64,000 nt of DNA from Scytalidium lignicola. Its lineage: Eukaryota > Ascomycota > Leotiomycetes. Location of the stretch: assembly GCA_002812745.2 (NCBI GenBank), contig NCSJ02000046.1, positions 1-64,000 of the forward strand, given 5' to 3'. The position numbers and the translations under genes are program-made. The notes below the pieces were generated by a model, which was not told the DNA's origin, searched no databases, and was given only the letters and a program-made list of their open reading frames with translations. Within the stretch, counting starts at the first letter, position 1. The number at the start of each line of letters is the position of its first letter. This document shows, piece by piece, positions 1-10,701 of the stretch.

Positions 1-950
1 CAAAATTGAAGAAGTTTATAAGCCTTTAACATATAAATTAAAATTACTAATAACAGTTAAGATATATCTTGTTTTTTATGTTTTTACTTTTTAAATTAAA
101 CACTTAAAAAACACTTAAATACTAATATTAAAAGAAGTTAATCTGGAAAAAGAATATAAAATTAAGAAAATCATTAGTTATAAAATGTATTATAAAAAAT
201 TATAATACTTGGTTAAATGGATAGAATATCCAGAAAGTAAGAATAAATAAGAACTTACTTTTAATCTTATAAGTTGTAAGAAGTTACTAAAGGTATATTA
301 CTAAACTTATCTTAGAATAGATTTTCAGGAGATAAAATCACAAGGTCAAAGAAGAAGAGGTTAACAACAAAGGAAGAAGCCTTACTTGTAAAGATAGAAT
401 GCAACTCTTTAGATTACTTCTTTTACTTCTTTTTCTCTTCTACAACCTTTAACTTGTCTAAAGAGGAAAGTTTATAATGGATTATTTTGCTAGTATACTT
501 GTGAAGGAACTTCTTTTGTTTGCAAAGGCAAGCAAGATAAGTTGTGTTCTTGGTTATAACCTAAGTAACCTTTTCCTCCTTAGCCTTAAGATAAGCTTCC
601 TCCTTATCAAGGGTTTTCTAAGAAGTTATAAGAATACCCTTGCTTTTGTACTTATATCTTTGTTAAGTGTACTTATTACAATGGTTGGATTTAAAAACTA
701 TTAAACAAGTCAAACTATTTTAGGTATAAAAATCATAAGGAGACATTTTGATGTTGTACTTAGTTATATAATCTCTTAAGTCTAATGCTTCTTGGTATTT
801 TCATGATCTTCCNTTTTTCTTCTGGAATAATATTATCAGGAAACAAGTGTTTTAGTAGTATGTTAAAAAGGAAGAATGGATTAACAAACAATAAGATTAT
901 TCAGGATAACAATTAAGCATTAGGGCAACGTTAACATAAAAAGGGGATAA

Positions 951-1305
951 TGTTATAGGTTTAACTTAACAAGCTGATTAGTATAAGCCTAAGGTTTAAT
1001 ATACAACAAAGTGTATATAAAGAACCTAGTGATCACATGACATGATTAGACTTAGGGGACCTGGGGGGTCTAAGGGGTCTATAGACTTATAGGACTTAGA
1101 AGGTCCAAGAGGTTTAGTCAGATTTATTTATCTATATAAGTATGCTGTAAGAACATAAGAGTAGACTTCTTATATTCAACTTAAATACATTATTGGATCT
1201 TACCTTTGACTTAGTTAATTGCTTGTGTGTTATATATTTCCACTGTCCTTGAACATCTACCTTACCTCTGCTACTTAGTGACCTAGATAGCGTAGTTTTA
1301 TAACA
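951..1305 (+). repeat. LTR-retrotransposon long terminal repeat (relic)
   Basis: The segment opens with TGTTAT and closes with ATAACA, the short inverted TG...CA ends expected of an LTR. It is directly preceded by an A/G tract (about 938-950, aaaaaggggataa) that looks like a polypurine tract, the primer site next to a 3' LTR. I therefore read it as the 3' LTR of an element extending leftwards, or as a solo LTR. I did not find a second full copy within the window, so the boundaries rest on the end motifs and the polypurine tract only. Confidence 0.5.
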
Positions 1306-1979
1306 AAATACAAGTTAAAGTAGTAGATAAGACAAATTATACAAGCTTATTAATACAAACGAGGAAATGTGTATATTAACATTATTATACAAGAACATAT
1401 TATTCAAGTTAATAAGTGTAAAACCATATCTTATACTTATAAAGGGAATGGATAGAATTGAACTATTAAACTTAAACATCAAAGATGATAATCAGGAGAT
1501 GATTTCCCTTGCTTGACAAGGAAAATCCAAGGATGCTTAAAACGGAAATGAAAGTATAGATCCTTTGACAATCAAAGTTATTCTATCATTAAAACTACTT
1601 ATAAAACAAGGATATAAAAGACCTTGTAAATATCCTAAAATTATTATTTTCTTACAAGATGAAAAACCTAGCTAACTATAATATACAACTTCTTGATTAG
1701 CCAAGCTTGTTAGATTGATCAAAAAGAGTATTTTCAAAGTTGTAAACCTTAAAGATATACTTAAGGATATATATATATTCAACGTTAAGTTTGTAGACAA
1801 GATCAAGTATAAAGAAATAGAAAAAGCTTTTGAGAAGTTATGCCTTATTGTACAAATGTACAAAGATAACAAGAAAAGATTTGTCTTAACATAATCACTT
1901 ACCATTTAATAAGTTAACTAATAAATTATTCTCTGTATTATTATTATAGAAGGTAAACATATAAACTTGTACTTATAAG

Positions 1980-3271
1980 ACATCTTTTAAGTATATATCT
2001 AATCAACTACTTTGTTAAACCATGATTTTTATATACAAGTACTTAAGGAACTTATGTAATTACTTAATATTCTAGAAGGCTTGATTCTATAAGTTGTAAA
2101 ACCACTTTACAAAGTCCTCAAAGTTAGAAATTACTAGTTTAAGATGTACTACTCTTACTATGTTAATATACTTGTTATAGAACTGTTAATATATAACTTA
2201 TGCTTGTTGTACAATACTAAACCATTTAGCATTGTAAGATTCTAAACTAACAATACCTTGTTTGTCAAAGACATTCAATTTACAAAGCTTGAGCAAAAGT
2301 AACTAGAGAAGGCTAAATTCCTTATGAAAGAGCAAGAAATGCTTATTATAAGAAAGAGAATCAAGTTTAACAAGGGAATAATATAATTGGAGGAAGTTGG
2401 AATTATACTTATTTAAGAGTACTAATATATTAACTTATAGCTTATAACAAGTAAACCAACTATTATAACAAGCTTATGAAGGATTATATGTCGAAATTAT
2501 ACTACTAAAGAGTAATATATAACATAGTATACTTTAGGAGCATATATAGCCTTAGTTTGTTAACTAAAGGCATCTTATGACTTGTTAATAGCTGTTTAAG
2601 CTATTAACTCTAACAAGGAAAACATAAAGGTACTTAATAAACAGTTACAGTAGTAACTCTAGAGTATTACTAGGGGAATTTACTTTGTTAAGCTTAATAA
2701 GGAGGAATTACAATTATTAGTCTTTATAAATGCTTTATTTACAAATAACATAAACTTATCTTCTTAAATTAGCTATGTTATAATACTTGTAAACTGTAAA
2801 GGAAATGTAAATATATTACATTGGTTGTTGATCAAGTATAAAAGAGTAATACAAAGCATATTAGTGTCAGAACTGTATAAAATGGCTTATAGATTCAATA
2901 TAAGAGTTGTAATCAAGTCAACCATCAAAAGAATCCTTGGAATTATACTCTTACTTATCTTGTGTACAGATTTGAGGTTATTGTATGATTGCCTTGTCAA
3001 GCTAGGAATTATGCAGGAGAAACGTCTTATAATCGACGTAATATACCTTTGACAAATATATAAGCAATGCTAGATTACTAAAGTGTAATGGATTCAGGGA
3101 TCGACAAATCTAGCCGATTCCATGACCAAGGCAAAGCTATTTAACACTCTAAAACAACTGTTGGATATGAACAAGATGCATTTGGAGGTAGTGGAATGGG
3201 TAGAACAGGATGTCATGGATGGTGGAGGAGGAGATATTACAGAAGAAGAATTTCAGGCTATTCCTGAATAG
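1980..3271 (+). pseudogene. Decayed Ty1/copia Pol (reverse transcriptase - RNase H end)
   Basis: Reading the plus strand and ignoring stops gives a continuous copia-type Pol C-terminus. The RT region has phrases such as VVKPLYKVL and LLYNTKPFSIV at about 2090-2240, then LEKAKFLMKEQEML near 2305-2345 and RGAYIASVC-like text near 2535-2560. The RNase H part has LLVFINALFTNN near 2720, NILHWLLIKYKRV, SELYKMAY and ILCTDLRLLYDCLVKLG at 2815-3010. Last come NLADSMTKAK and LEVVEWVEQD near 3100-3210. The frame closes with TAG at 3269-3271. At least ten internal stops make it non-functional. The upstream integrase and gag parts are not recognisable. Confidence 0.8.
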
Positions 3272-3356
3272 GAAATTAGCATACGATTAGAAAACCTCAT
3301 CGGATTCAAGCGTTTTAGAGTTACGTACAATGCTTACCCATTTTCAGAGTAGCTCC

Positions 3357-3560
3357 AGTGTTGGTAGATTATTCGTCTGTAGTCACGTGCTGGGCACGTG
3401 CAGTGTAGACTAGTCTAGATTAGGCAATGGGAGCTTACGGAGCTGTTACAGCTCTGTAATGCTCCTATTCCCCCTTGATAACAACGAACTACCATGAAAG
3501 CATAAATAGTATATTATGTAGAGTTACGTACTGTACTACATGTTACAGGTGGAACCGACA
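3357..3560 (+). repeat. Probable copia 3' LTR remnant with strong palindromes
   Basis: This follows the copia Pol stop by under 100 bp, where a 3' LTR is expected. A TGTTGGTAG start at about 3357 is a plausible LTR beginning, but the right boundary is not clear. It carries two CACGTG boxes (3384-3389 and 3395-3400), a 12-bp palindrome TAGACTAGTCTA at about 3406-3417, and a near-perfect hairpin at 3430-3465. The composition is less AT-biased than the upstream relic. Confidence 0.35.
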
Positions 3561-4777
3561 GTTAAAAAGATTTATCTGATTATTTTTGATCTTAAGTTTT
3601 AATGTAAGTAAAGGTAAAATAATAACTTTGTTAGTGTAATACTATATTAATATTAATATGACTTGTATAATTCAAGAATGGAGTACTGCTGATCAGTTGT
3701 ACAGTTAACTATTTATTAGAGTAGCAAGTTTATTATTTGTTAAAGAATTGCTATTTAACAGAAAAGCCCTTGAAATAAGTATATATAATCACTTAAAAAA
3801 GTTGTACAATATCAATTTCAAGCAATCTTCGCTGTAAAAATGCTTGTAGCATAAACTGTAAATACTAGTTTAATCTAAATATATAAGGTATTTATAGGAC
3901 ATAAAGCAATAAAAGAGTTATTATATTATTTAAACTAAAATAATAAATCTTAAAGAGGTGAACAATATTTTATAATAGTTAATAACTGTGTTAAACAAAT
4001 ATAAATCAACTTCTTATCGTTTATAGTAGAAATTTAACGGATATATTTCCTTTTAAGAAGTTCTAAGTACATTGCCCTTTAACTTCTTTGCTATTTTTAT
4101 GTATATTTTATGCGAGAAATAAATTAGCTCTTTGTAGATTTAGTACTGTAAAGTTACATTTAAATACTTTTATAGTTTATTTAAAAGTTATATAATTTTG
4201 TTTTTGTATTTATTATATCATAATGTCCAAAAATGAAGTTTAACTAATACAAGAGCTTTACGAGTAATTAGACTTTCAAGGTGTTTTTACAAAACAAAAG
4301 CAAGTTTTCTTTGATATAGCTTATATATAGCNAAAAAGTATATAAGATTGACGATGAACAGATAATAACTATATTACTAAAATAGAAAGAGCCATTAAGT
4401 TAAGTTAAGTTAAGAAAAATAATTGCCAAATTTGTTGATACAAGTCACGTACAAGGTCTGTTCGGCGAGAAATTCTAGAAGTAACTAAGAAGATTGGCTG
4501 GCCAACATGAGACCGAACAACCTTTGAAAGTAGTAAGATTTAGATAAAGAACTTTATATTCTTACAGATCTAGATACAAGAATCAACTCAGACAATTGCT
4601 CAGACAGAAGAGGTGTACAAAGAGCGATGCCCATCCTATCCAAAATCGGGATTCAATAATTTTCTATCAAGACATCACCTCTAGCCTCGTGATGTTTGCT
4701 CCACTGCCAACAATAATTATACCAGGATAAATAGAGCTACATTTTCAGTAATTCTTAAAATATTATTTTTCATTCAT

Positions 4778-5278
4778 CTAGAAGTGTTTCTGGGTAGTAA
4801 CTGACCAGGTACGGCGCCTAGCACCAGTGCCGGTTGAGGCTGTTTCCTCGAGCGTACGCCCTGCTCCATGTCTGTCATTGAACCCGATGTCCTCAGTATT
4901 CTGATCCCTCACAGAGGATTCTTCGGTAATCAAACTCTGAGCCTTGGGGAGGCTTTGCAAAGATTTATCTGACATTTGACCGCCGTACCACGATGTATGG
5001 TCGTCAATTTCGACGTCCTTTCCGTAAACTTCCTTTCCTATGGTTGAAACGGAGACATATGCACAACCTTTACCGACTTTGACGTTTTCAAATCTAACTC
5101 CTCCGGACTCTTTGGCTTTTGCACCTTGCTGCTCCATTGGTGTTTTTTGACCCGCTTGGTCGGGATCTTGAGGTTTGCTGCTTTTGTCCGCAGGAGTCTT
5201 GGTCTTAGATCTTGAGAAGAAGCGCGAAGCCGAGGAAAAGCGAGAGGAGCGAGCCGGAGGCGATGATGATGATTCCAT
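4778..5278 (-). CDS. Small Ser-rich unknown protein, 166 aa
   Basis: This is a single open frame of 166 codons starting at ATG 5278 and ending at TAG 4778-4780. The first 60 residues are low-complexity (Ser, Pro, Lys) and probably disordered. The middle, about residues 57-100, is a glycine-spaced, valine-rich stretch (FENVKVGKGCAYVSVSTIG, then KEVYGKDVEID), followed by a polar tail rich in Glu and Thr. There is no signal peptide and no membrane segment. I recognise no family with confidence. The Gly/Val spacing weakly recalls the HET-s-related amyloid motifs of fungal signalling proteins, but this is only an impression. It sits exactly at the edge of the decayed transposon block, and its 3' end lies in the AT-rich transition. 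It could be a lineage-specific gene or a non-coding open frame. Confidence 0.45.
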   Translation of the reverse strand: MESSSSPPARSSRFSSASRFFSRSKTKTPADKSSKPQDPDQAGQKTPMEQQGAKAKESGGVRFENVKVGKGCAYVSVSTIGKEVYGKDVEIDDHTSWYGGQMSDKSLQSLPKAQSLITEESSVRDQNTEDIGFNDRHGAGRTLEETASTGTGARRRTWSVTTQKHF

Positions 5279-8200
5279 CCTACGATCGAGCAGCACGAGA
5301 ACAATTTAAGGACCAGAGAGGCATTGCCTGGGGGAGATGGGGTCGCACAGCGCTTCCAAAGCGGCGCGTACATGGCCAATAATACGTGCTCTCCTCTAAC
5401 TGAAATCCCGCACCGAAACCCGCACTGCACCAAACCCGTTTCCGGCCTTTCTCGCGACCTACTAGGATGGTTCACGGCCATAGCACTATTCTGAAGCGCA
5501 AAACGAAACCCCTCAGAAAACAGAGGCCCAGCCCTCAGTTCGCGCAGTATTTCTTTTGGTGTCGATTAAGACATAAACATACTGTATCGCCATCGATGAA
5601 TGAACTCGGCGGGTCACACCCCTGGCATATCCTCGGGACACCCAGACTTACCGTAGTTCGAGGACGCAGACAACCTGTAGGGTTGCTTTGCTATTAAAGC
5701 GAAAGCGAAAGCGAGAGCGAGATAGAAGTTCAATCGTTCAATCGTTCATTGTACTTCAAATTTTGGGGAAAAGAGTAGATTAAGATAAATAAGAAAGAAA
5801 GAAAATTATAATATCCTTAACAAAGTACTTGCTATTGATTTCTTCTTTTGATTTTCAATGAGTGAACTGTACTGTACTATAATAATTAAAGTAAAGAGGC
5901 ACTTCGAAATCCAGAGCAAAAAAGAATCAAACCAACGGAGAATTTTCACACAGGTCTCAAGCTTGGACCCCACCTCTTCTTCTCTTTTCCACGTGGGAGA
6001 CGGCACACCGGGTTGGATTCCCCTAGTGGTGGTTGAGAATTAGCAAATAAGGTGTGCCGTATCCATGTGTGTATGTCAGTTTGTTGGTTATGGTCGTTGG
6101 TGGGTTGGTGGGTGGAGAGAGAAAATGTGGAAATGTGGAAAAAGGTGCCTTGATTTTGGCTGTACGGAGAAAAGGAATCGAGAGGATGATAACCCTAAAA
6201 ATAGAAGCAGAAGGAGAAGGAGAGGACCGAGAAAGAAAATTACCATAGATATTGAAATGCGTTTCCTCTCGACTGTTGGCATCAAAAGAAAGAACTACCA
6301 ATTGAGGATGAGGAACCTGCATTCCGAATGCACTTTGCAATGGAGTGGTGGCACAGACCCGCATGTTTGTTAGTCCGTCCTGTCCACTGTGGACGTGGTT
6401 GTATTTATGGCAGCTGTTCCCTTTTTATCCTCCTCCGAGACAAACCTGTAGCACGCATCCTGATTGATTCCTGACGGTTTATCCCCCGAGAAGAAGAAAG
6501 CTGGTACTCAAAGGTGGACGAGTTGTTAGTTTCTGTTCGTAAACTGTCCAGTCGCATCTGGTACCATCTCGTCGGTATTGCCGTCATGACCTGTCCGTTA
6601 CAGTTTGATCAATCTGAGGTTCGGTTCTGTATCTTGTGCTGCCTCTGCCTGGTGTATCCTGTGTATGTGTTTTCCCTCTCTGCACCGGCTACAATGGACC
6701 CCAACATGACATAGCACACACCCAATTCCGTTCGTATTTGTGAACCTTATGGGTTAAACAAAAAAATACGAAAACAAAAGCAAAAGCAAAAATGGCTTGC
6801 TGCAATCTTTATTTATCCTTCACTAGATCTATCTCTAGGCGCAATATTCCTAGTGGCATCTCGTCTACCATCTTTGCACGACCACGACCATGTACTACTG
6901 TACGCACGTCGTCCAAAATGTCTACCGCAAAAGAAGCAAGGCATTGGGAAAAAGAATGAGCAAAAGGTGAGTAGGGGAGGGAAAACAATTCCATTGTAGG
7001 AAGAGCTCATATTGCAGTACACCCTCAAGCTGATCATGATATGCATGAGCAGTGCCGCAGAGGCACGTGGAATTTCACTCCTTTGTGCAAGTCTGGATGC
7101 GGCTTGGCGATGCTGTGCAGGGTACTTTTGACGGTGAGTGAGATTGCATAAAGTAAGACGCTGCAGATGAGCACGGCCGTTCAATTTGCTTGCAGTTAGG
7201 CGGCAATGGCAATGGAGCAGAGGCAGAAGGGGAGAGACGAAGGAGATTTCCCGGCGCAGATCCTTTGTGGTGATAGGCCAAGGGAGACGAAAGTGGAAGT
7301 ATCTGAGATCTTCGACGCAAAATTTCGAGATGCAATTGATGACCAAAGCGGGACTTGAACAGACAAAGGCTTTAGCATCCCGGTATATCCCCGGAGTTAC
7401 CACCGGCTATGTCGAAATGTACCGTAAATCGTACTGTAACTCTTGACAAAGTAAACTTCGAAAGCAGGAGATCCAACATGGGGATGCGTTCGAGCACAGT
7501 CAGAGAGATGGATGGGCTATGTGGGGAGCGAAAGAAAGACTGTAAGATGAGCACAGGCATTTTTGGGGGCTGTTGGTGGGGCGCTTACTCTGCTGCCAAG
7601 AAGGCCTGGTTTAGGCTCGTACCGCGCGATATCGAACCTACGGCGGCAACGGCGCGGACGATCAAATTAATTTATTTGAAATTGCTGCCCGTTGAGAGCG
7701 CGGATGAACAGAGCAGAGGGATCGATCGATCAAGAGGTCCTACTGCTGCTCCTGCTACTCCTGCTGGATAATCGAGACCATATTCATCCATGTGTGGACC
7801 AAACTTAAGAGGTCCGGGGAACCAAAACCAACCAACCTCGGCGCAGTAGGTAGCACACGGACGTGATTGAGTGCTTGGGAATGCGTGTGTGTGTGACTGC
7901 GGATGTTTGGGTGGAGGATGGTTCCGTAGCTGGGAGGAGGGTTCCGCACTTTCGCAATTGGAGATTTCAGCGGCGTTGCAGAGCAGATCCGGATTGCATC
8001 CAGCATTGTTGGTCTGTCTGTAGAGGATTGGTATGTTGTGATCTCGATTTTTCAGTGCTTAGTGTTTGGTGAAAGAGGGCATTCCTCGCCATCCCGTCCA
8101 GGACGTGGGAGGTAATGATTGCTGTACATTGACCCCTCCAAGTCGCTGATCAAGCGCGCGTCGCGGACATGTCCGAAAATCGTTGGAAGCCACTGCCGCC

Positions 8201-10701
8201 CTGCTACGGGGGGGACTTTGTTGGTTGTTCAGTACGTAGCACGTACGTACAGCGTGTAATTTATGTATGCGCGAAAAGGCCCTTGGGTGGTATTGGAGGC
8301 AATCTCGCAAATCTAGGCCTAGGCTGGTTGAATTGCCACATTTTCGCCCAAGGGAATTGATTAGTTTCAGGTTGAGAAGCACGAGAACGCACTCCACGTA
8401 CGGTCTAATACAGTTCTGTACTATACTGTAGGTAAGTCAATAGAGGTGAGAAACCGTTGAGTAGCGAGAGCTTACACCACACTTCCTTGCTCGCCATGCG
8501 ATGCCTGCCGGGGTGGGCACACCACTTGTAGAGTAGGAATGTGCCTGTTTGAGGATGGCGATGAGGGAGGGCGTCAACGTCGGGAAACTCCATCCAGCCA
8601 TCTGCTATCCCAAGGTCTGATTTCCGGTTGTGGTGTGGGTGGTCTGCTTGGCCTTCCAGATTTGTTTCTTCTGGGGTTGTCGGAGGCGGCGTTGATACAG
8701 TAGTTGCGCCGCCGGTTACTGAGGGGGTGTTGTTTGAATGTTGGAGGTGTGAGAAGCAGACAGAAAATCCTGCACAAGAGGGTACAGTACCATCAAGACA
8801 CCTGGCGAGAAGAATGATGGCTGTACGGTTTTTTGAAAGATCCGACGGCTTGGGTCTTACGAGGTACAGTACGGCTGAATAGGACGGATATTGCTGTTGT
8901 GACCATCGTGCTCGTGGCAGAGAAGTTACCTATGCGCTGCTCGTTCAAGTTATCGAGTAGTCGAACACATACAAAACCGCCTGTTTTGTGAGACGTCACA
9001 TCCATTCTTTGCTGTGATATTGCGCAGTATCGTTATCCCGTCTCATTGCAGCGCAGCTATCAGCGACAGAAGGCCTAACTATGGATGTGTATGCTTGTGT
9101 CTGGCGCGGCGATGGACGGTCCTATTGTTGTCGATGGACTCGAGAAGCGGCAGTTGAATAATATCAAGTGATGCTGTATGTATGCATGCTTGCATCCATC
9201 CATGTACGAGTGATAAACATGGTGCTGCCAGTTGCAATGAATCACTTTATTTCAACCGGGATCCTCCTCTCCAGTAATGCCAGATTGATAGCTCAATTGC
9301 AAAGAATGAGTGAAGTGATGATGAGAAATGCTGGCGTTTTTCAATGGGAATGTGGTTGTGTGGAGCGAGCAGCGCTAAACGAATAATATCACCATCCGCA
9401 GGAACATCGCCAACCACCACAGCAAACAGCAGACAGCATCAACAGCATCAACAGCATAAATAACTGCCATATTCGCACGCTGCCTAGAGACAAATGTAAT
9501 TTACTGTACAGTAGGAATACTGAACTTTCCCTGGCCAAATCTCCCACCGGTTGTCCTATTGATCGATTGATGGATCCTATTCATGCAGAGCAATTAATAC
9601 AGTACAGCATTGCACTGTGATTCATGAGCCTGCCCCCTACACCTCCACCCTCACTACCGTTCGAGCGCCGGCAGTGAGCTGCTAGGTCTTACTCTCGTGT
9701 GCTTCGGCCAATGTTCTACTCGTCTTCTGTCGTAGCATCAGCGCCAGGGCCCCTCCGACTTTTCTTGTGCGACCCCCCCGGACAAAGTCAACTCCTCTTT
9801 GGTCCTCTCCATGCCCTCTACGAGAAGTCGTTGCGACCCTGCGGCCACCTGGTGTGGCTAGCCCCGAGAGAACCCTTGGGGATCAACCATCAACCACCCT
9901 GCCCTACCAGCGCAGTCGACGAAAAAAGCTCCCCTTCGCGATGTGCACAGCGTTACATCCAACCACGGCAGCATCTGCAGCATCTACTCCATCGTCTCCA
10001 TCGTCCAGGCCCTCCATCTGCAGCGTCCTAGGCCCGCGTCCACCGACAGGTATGTTGGTATGCTGGTATGCTGGCCACACCCTGCCTGGCCGGCCATTTT
10101 CGCATCTGGAGCTCTGACGACCGACGACGGCAGTGAGCAGGATACCTCGAGCCTTCTTCTGCCCCGGGAGCTGCTGGGCTTACAAAGAGCCTGCTGCTGC
10201 CTCCCATAATCAGCGTCATCACCATAATCTGAATGCTCGCCAAAGTCCACCTGTGCTTGGTCCAAGTCTGCTAAATCATTGAAATCATCTTCGCCTTTTG
10301 GGGGCCCCTGGAGCTGACGAACTCCCCTGGCGGTGCGACGGCTGCATCAGTCCGAGACAACTCTCTCTCTCTCTTTTCAACGATCTGATTCTCTGGTTTA
10401 TCCACTATTCACACTTGAACAGACAGAGATCCCACCGAGATCTTGATTCGATCCATATCTCGACGGATATCGACACGTTGATACAAAACTAGAGCACGGC
10501 GCCATCGCTCTATCCCGATTCGCTTCTACACAGTCGCAAAAAGCACCTCATCAGACGCCACGACTTCCGCCCTCCCACACCAACCCTCGCCTGCCACGTG
10601 AGATCCCGGGATCACCTCCATTGAAGCTCGAGCATGACCGTCCACTCTTCGGAACATTTCTAGACTTAGATTTCAGAGCCTTTCCTCAAATCTCATCACG
10701 A
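5279..10701. other. 5.4-kb gene-free stretch
   Basis: Base composition is balanced, and many short frames overlap on both strands without any that looks coding: no recognisable domain, no consistent splice pattern and no codon bias. It contains purine-rich simple sequence near 5695-5725, CAG/CAA-rich sequence near 9410-9460, and many copies of a GTACTGTA/TACAGTAC word (for example near 5868, 8412, 8785, 8864, 9507 and 9600). The last few hundred bases are pyrimidine- and CA-rich and probably hold the promoter and 5' UTR of the gene at 10702. Confidence 0.6.

Larger units (their letters stand above)
1..4777. repeat. AT-rich, RIP-like degenerate retrotransposon block
   Basis: This block is visibly far richer in A and T, especially TA dinucleotides, than the rest of the window, and every reading frame is broken by stops every few dozen codons. 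It contains an LTR (951-1305), the 3' half of a copia polyprotein (about 1980-3271) and palindromic DNA after it. The pattern of C-to-T-like decay with retained transposon similarity is what repeat-induced point mutation produces in Pezizomycotina; that mechanism is inferred. The mutation load drops after about 3060. I see no intact gene here. The short open frames at 477-704, 1672-1905 and 2825-3052 are fragments of, or noise in, the repeat. Confidence 0.85.

Noticed and set aside
477..3052. Short open frames of 75-77 codons in the AT-rich block
   Set aside because: They are fragments of decayed transposon or chance frames in AT-rich DNA; the one at 2825-3052 is part of the copia RNase H region.
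7409..7771. 120-codon plus-strand frame in the gene-free stretch
   Set aside because: It lies among equally long frames on both strands, has no domain, and no splice or start context sets it apart.
9699..10265. Overlapping frames of 70-116 codons on both strands
   Set aside because: GC-rich DNA with mutual shadow frames; none has recognisable protein character.
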